Assembly (NCBI GenBank): GCA_946629155.1
Contig: CAMOXM010000061.1
Coordinates: 1-8,236, forward strand
Direction of reading: 5' to 3'
Origin: UBA9848 sp003454065
GTDB taxonomy: Bacteria > Spirochaetota > Spirochaetia > Sphaerochaetales > Sphaerochaetaceae
DNA: 8,236 nucleotides
Shown piece after piece: positions 5,502 through 8,236 of the stretch. Within the stretch, counting starts at the first letter, position 1; every line of letters starts with the position of its first letter. Both the position numbers and the translations under genes were made by a program. The notes below the pieces were generated by a model, which saw only the letters and a program-made list of their open reading frames with translations, was not told where the DNA came from and ran no database searches.

Positions 5502-6494
5502 TTACACGCCGTTGAAATCTTCCGATCCGGAATTGGCATCGCTGCCGTCGTCATCCACGGGAAGCTCATCGGTGGGATCGACGAAACTGAACTTTCCCTC
5601 CATTTCCGGAGGCACGATCTTTTTCTTGCCATCCGGCTTAGTTTTCATAGAAATGTCGTTTTCGGCCTTTTCATGCTTCTCGCCTTCGCTACCGTCCCTA
5701 TAGCTCAAAGTAATTTGCGGGAAAGGAATGCATATTCCATTCTCCTGCAACGTCCTGCAAGCGATTTCATCCAAATCCCATGCAACGGACCAATAATTAT
5801 TGCTTTCCGTCCAAACCTTGATTACGAATTCGAGATACGAATCGTTATGAGCGTTCCAGCGGACCGTAGGAGCAGGCTCTTTCAGAACGAGAGGATGCTT
5901 GCCACAAGCCTCCAACAGCACCTTTCTGGCAAATTCCGTATCAGCATCGTAATCAACGGAAATCTTCAAATCCACCCTTCTGATCTGGTTTGCGCTGTAG
6001 TTGACTATCGTGCCGTTGAATACGCTGCTGTTCGGCATTATGACCCTTCGGTTATCGGGAGTATTCAGAATCGTATGCATTATATTGATTTCCCTGACGG
6101 AACCCGATACGCCGTTTATATCTATGAAATCCCCGACCTTGAACGGATGTATGAAAAACAGCACTATTCCATTCGCAACAGAACTTATCGTATTCTGTAT
6201 GGACAAGCCTATCGCCAATGTAAGAGCGGACAAAGCGGCGATGAACCCTGTCATGGACACCCGCATTATCGACAGGCAATACAATATCAGAGCCAGGTAA
6301 AATACGAATTTGACTATGGTTAGGATGAAATTCACCAATGATGTGTCTATTTCAGTCGATAATATTCCAAGCTTTATAAGCTTCAGCAAATTCCTTATTA
6401 TGTAAATTCCGATTATGAGAACGAATATCGCCGCAAACGTCCTATAACCGCTGTTCTTGAGGAAATCAACTGCCTGGTTCAAATAGTTTTCCAT
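5502..6494 (-). CDS. mscS: MscS-family mechanosensitive ion channel
   Basis: A 330-residue inner-membrane channel that opens under membrane tension and releases solutes on osmotic downshock. Three membrane helices lie at about 20-37, 52-77 and 81-115. The pore helix aligns with E. coli MscS: Leu93 and Leu97 correspond to gate residues L105 and L109, Gly96 to G108, Gln100 to Q112 and Gly109 to G121, while hinge residue G113 is replaced by Asn101. The beta domain is clear (HPFKVGDFIDINGVSG 116-131, RVIMPNS 150-156), as is the C-terminal domain ending near 265. Beyond it is an extra tail of about 65 residues, Lys-rich then strongly acidic (VDDDGSDANSGSEDF), absent from E. coli MscS (286 residues). 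The ATG has GGGAG 7 nt upstream and a promoter in the gap before it. It is the first gene of a pair with the small membrane protein. Confidence 0.93.
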   Translation of the reverse strand: MENYLNQAVDFLKNSGYRTFAAIFVLIIGIYIIRNLLKLIKLGILSTEIDTSLVNFILTIVKFVFYLALILYCLSIMRVSMTGFIAALSALTLAIGLSIQNTISSVANGIVLFFIHPFKVGDFIDINGVSGSVREINIMHTILNTPDNRRVIMPNSSVFNGTIVNYSANQIRRVDLKISVDYDADTEFARKVLLEACGKHPLVLKEPAPTVRWNAHNDSYLEFVIKVWTESNNYWSVAWDLDEIACRTLQENGICIPFPQITLSYRDGSEGEKHEKAENDISMKTKPDGKKKIVPPEMEGKFSFVDPTDELPVDDDGSDANSGSEDFNGV

Positions 6495-6523
6495 AGCCTA
6501 TCTCCCGTTCCTAAAGTCAACTA

Positions 6524-6552
6524 ATGATATAACAATGACCAATCATTTGCAA
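6524..6552 (-). promoter_or_regulatory. Promoter of mscS
   Basis: On the minus strand TTGCAA (6552-6547) and TATCAT (6529-6524) are 17 bp apart. The predicted start near 6517 gives a leader of about 22 nt containing the ribosome-binding site. This separates mscS from the upstream secreted-protein gene. Confidence 0.5.
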
Positions 6553-6616
6553 CAAACAAAATTACGAGCAAATCGATATCAACCAAGGTTGCGATTCGAC
6601 CCGCGCCGACCGATTG

Positions 6617-7567
6617 TCAGAAATCCACCGTTCTGAAAAAATAAACTTCGTCATCGGCTGGAAGACCGTTGGCTTTCTCAATCAATATGAGCTTGCTCGA
6701 CGTGCTAGTGATATTCGCCCTGGTGGTTTTGGAGGTCAAGCGGGCGGAATTGGAAATCTCGCCGTCGAGCTTCTGAATGCCATAGTAGATTTCCTTGGAA
6801 CTCGAATACTCATCCAGATATATTCCGATGCGCACACCGGATAATTTTGAAGATGTCGCTTTGAAAATTGTGCTGGATTTGCCTATCGCTTCCGCTATCT
6901 TGTCCCTGTATTTCCAAATCGGATCGTCGTTTTTCGATGGTGGGGCAAATTCGGCAGGCGATGGCGGCAACCCCACCTGCAAATCAGCAGAATCCGCTTG
7001 CTCAGCATCTTCTGCCGCAACCTCTTTCACCGTCTCGATCGAGTCCTTTTCGTCAGCTTCCAAGCGTTCATAGGTCTTGTCGGAATCGTTTGCAATGCCT
7101 TCATCCGATAATTCGACGGCGGGCATATCGAGGCTTCTGTCCTCTTCGGAAAGAAAATAATAATAAGGGTTTCTGATGACTGCGCTCCTGCTCGTTTTCT
7201 CGTTGTTATAGCTTATGCTGACTTCAATTTCACGCGCAGCAGAATCATGAAAAGGAATGACAAGCGGTTTCGAACAGTTGTATGTCTTTGAATTCTTCTC
7301 GAATTGCATGCATGTGCTCGTCCAATTGATAGAACCGCTTGAAGCATTCACTACGAAAACAGCATTCTTAGCCCATTTGCTCTCGAAAACCAGCACGTAA
7401 TAAGGCGTCAGATCCCGATCTATGAGATAAATCACTTCAGGGTCGCCTATTTGGGTGTTTTCATAGGAACAGGAGAGTTGAGACAATGCAATCGAAACCA
7501 GCAAAGCCAACCTTATGAATTTGAAAATACCGATTTTAAGAGCGCTTTGAAAAAACCGGATTGCCAT
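6617..7567 (-). CDS. Secreted or lipid-anchored protein of unknown function
   Basis: I do not recognise the family. The 316-residue protein has a basic start and a hydrophobic signal core (about 18-28) ending SQLSC, with Cys33 as a possible lipidation site. Residue -3 is Gln rather than Leu, so the lipobox is poor and ordinary cleavage is possible. Residues 40-137 look like a beta-rich domain with a Cys86/Cys98 pair that could form a disulfide. Residues 140-215 are a low-complexity, acidic, Ala/Pro-containing linker. A second folded part (216-316) includes the helix WKYRDKIAEAIGKSS and strands (VRIGIYLDEYSS, KLILIEKANG). The ATG at 7567 follows AAGG and lies 32 bp inside the end of the acyltransferase gene, so translation is probably coupled. 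The N-terminal 17 residues before the hydrophobic core make the signal rather long. An extracytoplasmic envelope role is inference. Confidence 0.75.
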   Translation of the reverse strand: MAIRFFQSALKIGIFKFIRLALLVSIALSQLSCSYENTQIGDPEVIYLIDRDLTPYYVLVFESKWAKNAVFVVNASSGSINWTSTCMQFEKNSKTYNCSKPLVIPFHDSAAREIEVSISYNNEKTSRSAVIRNPYYYFLSEEDRSLDMPAVELSDEGIANDSDKTYERLEADEKDSIETVKEVAAEDAEQADSADLQVGLPPSPAEFAPPSKNDDPIWKYRDKIAEAIGKSSTIFKATSSKLSGVRIGIYLDEYSSSKEIYYGIQKLDGEISNSARLTSKTTRANITSTSSKLILIEKANGLPADDEVYFFRTVDF

Positions 7568-8236
7568 AATACCTTAGAAGACAATTCCTGATGTTTGCCG
7601 AAAGATGCTTCGCTTTGTCGAAAAAGGCATCGCAATCGGCTGCATCGTATTCTCCCGCATGCTCCTGCGTTCCGTTGATCTTGTCATAGGCATAATAATT
7701 TATCGGATACAGCCTATAACCCGATATTATGCTTTTGCATATCGACTCCGCAAGGCTGTCCGCATCATCGAATTCAGGTTCTACAGACTTGGAAAACGAA
7801 ACGCAGATTCTGCCTTTGTCCTCTTTCAAGCTTTTGAGAATGGAAAAGTAGTCTTCCTTCTTCGTCTTGACATAATTGCCGCTTTCATTCGCCACGGCGT
7901 ACGATTTCAATATGTCGTTAGGATCGAATTCATACGAAATGCTGACCGGAACAATCCTCACCCTGCTCAAAAAGCCGTTTATCGTCTCGCTTTTTCGCTT
8001 GCTGAGCATAATCATCTTAATGACAGATGGCTTCACGCTGTCAATGCCATCCTTGCTTCTGCCTGCGCTTCCGGCTATCCATACCGAAGAATATCCGTTT
8101 GAGATGGAATCGGTCATGTATCGCGAAAGCAAAACCGATTGGGCATAAAGCTCGCGCATCTCCAAGCTTCTGTTTATCACGATTCCGCCGCAAACGACAA
8201 GGTAAGGCTCTACTTCCGGAATGTCGGTAAGATTCG
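7536..8236 (-). CDS. PlsC-like acyltransferase, C-terminal 232 residues (5' end outside window)
   Basis: The frame stays open to the window edge, and sequence before the possible GTG at 8180 (DIPEVEPYLVVCGGIVINR) fits the family, so the gene starts beyond 8236. It belongs to the long 1-acyl-sn-glycerol-3-phosphate acyltransferase-like proteins of Bacteroidetes and Fibrobacteres. Supporting segments are YSSVWIAGSAGRSKDGID, then VPVSISYEFDPNDILK, FSILKSLKEDKGRICVSFSK, ISGYRLYPINYYAYD and a YYGNPVF end. The family transfers fatty acyl groups to lysophosphatidate or a related lipid at the inner membrane. The catalytic HxxxxD motif would lie upstream, outside the window. At the third conserved motif the usual QREGRAKDG reads GSAGRSKDG, so the conserved Glu is Ala. 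The exact acceptor is unknown. It overlaps the secreted-protein gene by 32 bp, suggesting one operon. Confidence 0.82.
   Translation of the reverse strand, partial: NLTDIPEVEPYLVVCGGIVINRSLEMRELYAQSVLLSRYMTDSISNGYSSVWIAGSAGRSKDGIDSVKPSVIKMIMLSKRKSETINGFLSRVRIVPVSISYEFDPNDILKSYAVANESGNYVKTKKEDYFSILKSLKEDKGRICVSFSKSVEPEFDDADSLAESICKSIISGYRLYPINYYAYDKINGTQEHAGEYDAADCDAFFDKAKHLSANIRNCLLRYYGNPVFSKRS

Noticed and set aside
5673..6323. 216-codon plus-strand ORF
   Set aside because: Entirely antisense to mscS, whose motifs are unmistakable.
6580..6591. CAACC-AA-GGTTG inverted repeat downstream of the secreted-protein gene
   Set aside because: The 5-bp stem has a 2-nt loop and no T run, so neither a terminator nor an operator can be supported.
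7605..8102. 165-codon plus-strand ORF
   Set aside because: Antisense shadow of the acyltransferase gene.
7536..8180. Acyltransferase as a complete 214-residue gene starting at GTG 8180
   Set aside because: The frame remains open to the window edge with family-like sequence before 8180, so the gene is 5'-truncated by the window.
1..8236. CRISPR array, transposon or defence island
   Set aside because: There are no regularly spaced repeats, no transposase or nuclease genes, and the single ATPase is not enough to call a defence system.

Overview
The window looks like bacterial chromosome, most probably from the Fibrobacteres/Bacteroidetes (FCB) side. The pointers are an acyltransferase of the long PlsC-like type common in that group, sigma-70-like promoters, and a mixture of strong Shine-Dalgarno starts and almost leaderless starts. 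A Fibrobacter-like host is my best guess, but it is only a guess. There is no transposase, integrase, CRISPR array or phage gene. The standard genetic code fits throughout, with TAA, TAG and TGA all used as stops.

Layout, plus strand: 81-1141 holds an AAA-type ATPase with a C-terminal winged helix. Its natural N-terminus seems to be cut off by a 2-bp frameshift, and its Walker A loop is mutated. Then comes about 395 bp without a protein gene (1142-1536), filled by a candidate dispersed repeat and hairpins. It is followed by a tRNA-Arg(TCG) at 1537-1609, a second repeat-like stretch, an EpmA/GenX-type EF-P lysine ligase (1765-2727) that appears leaderless, and an unrecognised 170-residue coiled-coil protein (2902-3414) ending at a strong hairpin terminator (3437-3472).

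Layout, minus strand, in transcription order from the right edge: a PlsC-like acyltransferase that enters from outside the window (8236-7536), a secreted protein of unknown function overlapping it by 32 bp, then a gap with a promoter, an MscS mechanosensitive channel (6494-5502), a small single-pass membrane protein only 15 bp downstream (5486-4974), and a class III aminotransferase of the diaminobutyrate type (4877-3534). The aminotransferase converges on the 2902-3414 gene at the shared terminator.

Most genes are single housekeeping or envelope functions rather than one system. mscS and the small membrane protein form a tight pair, and the acyltransferase and secreted protein form another. 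I see no convincing new multi-gene system. The most notable points are the double lesion in the ATPase, a family of short intergenic repeats at four gene ends, and a recurring TTGCAA-17 bp-TAnnnT promoter pattern.
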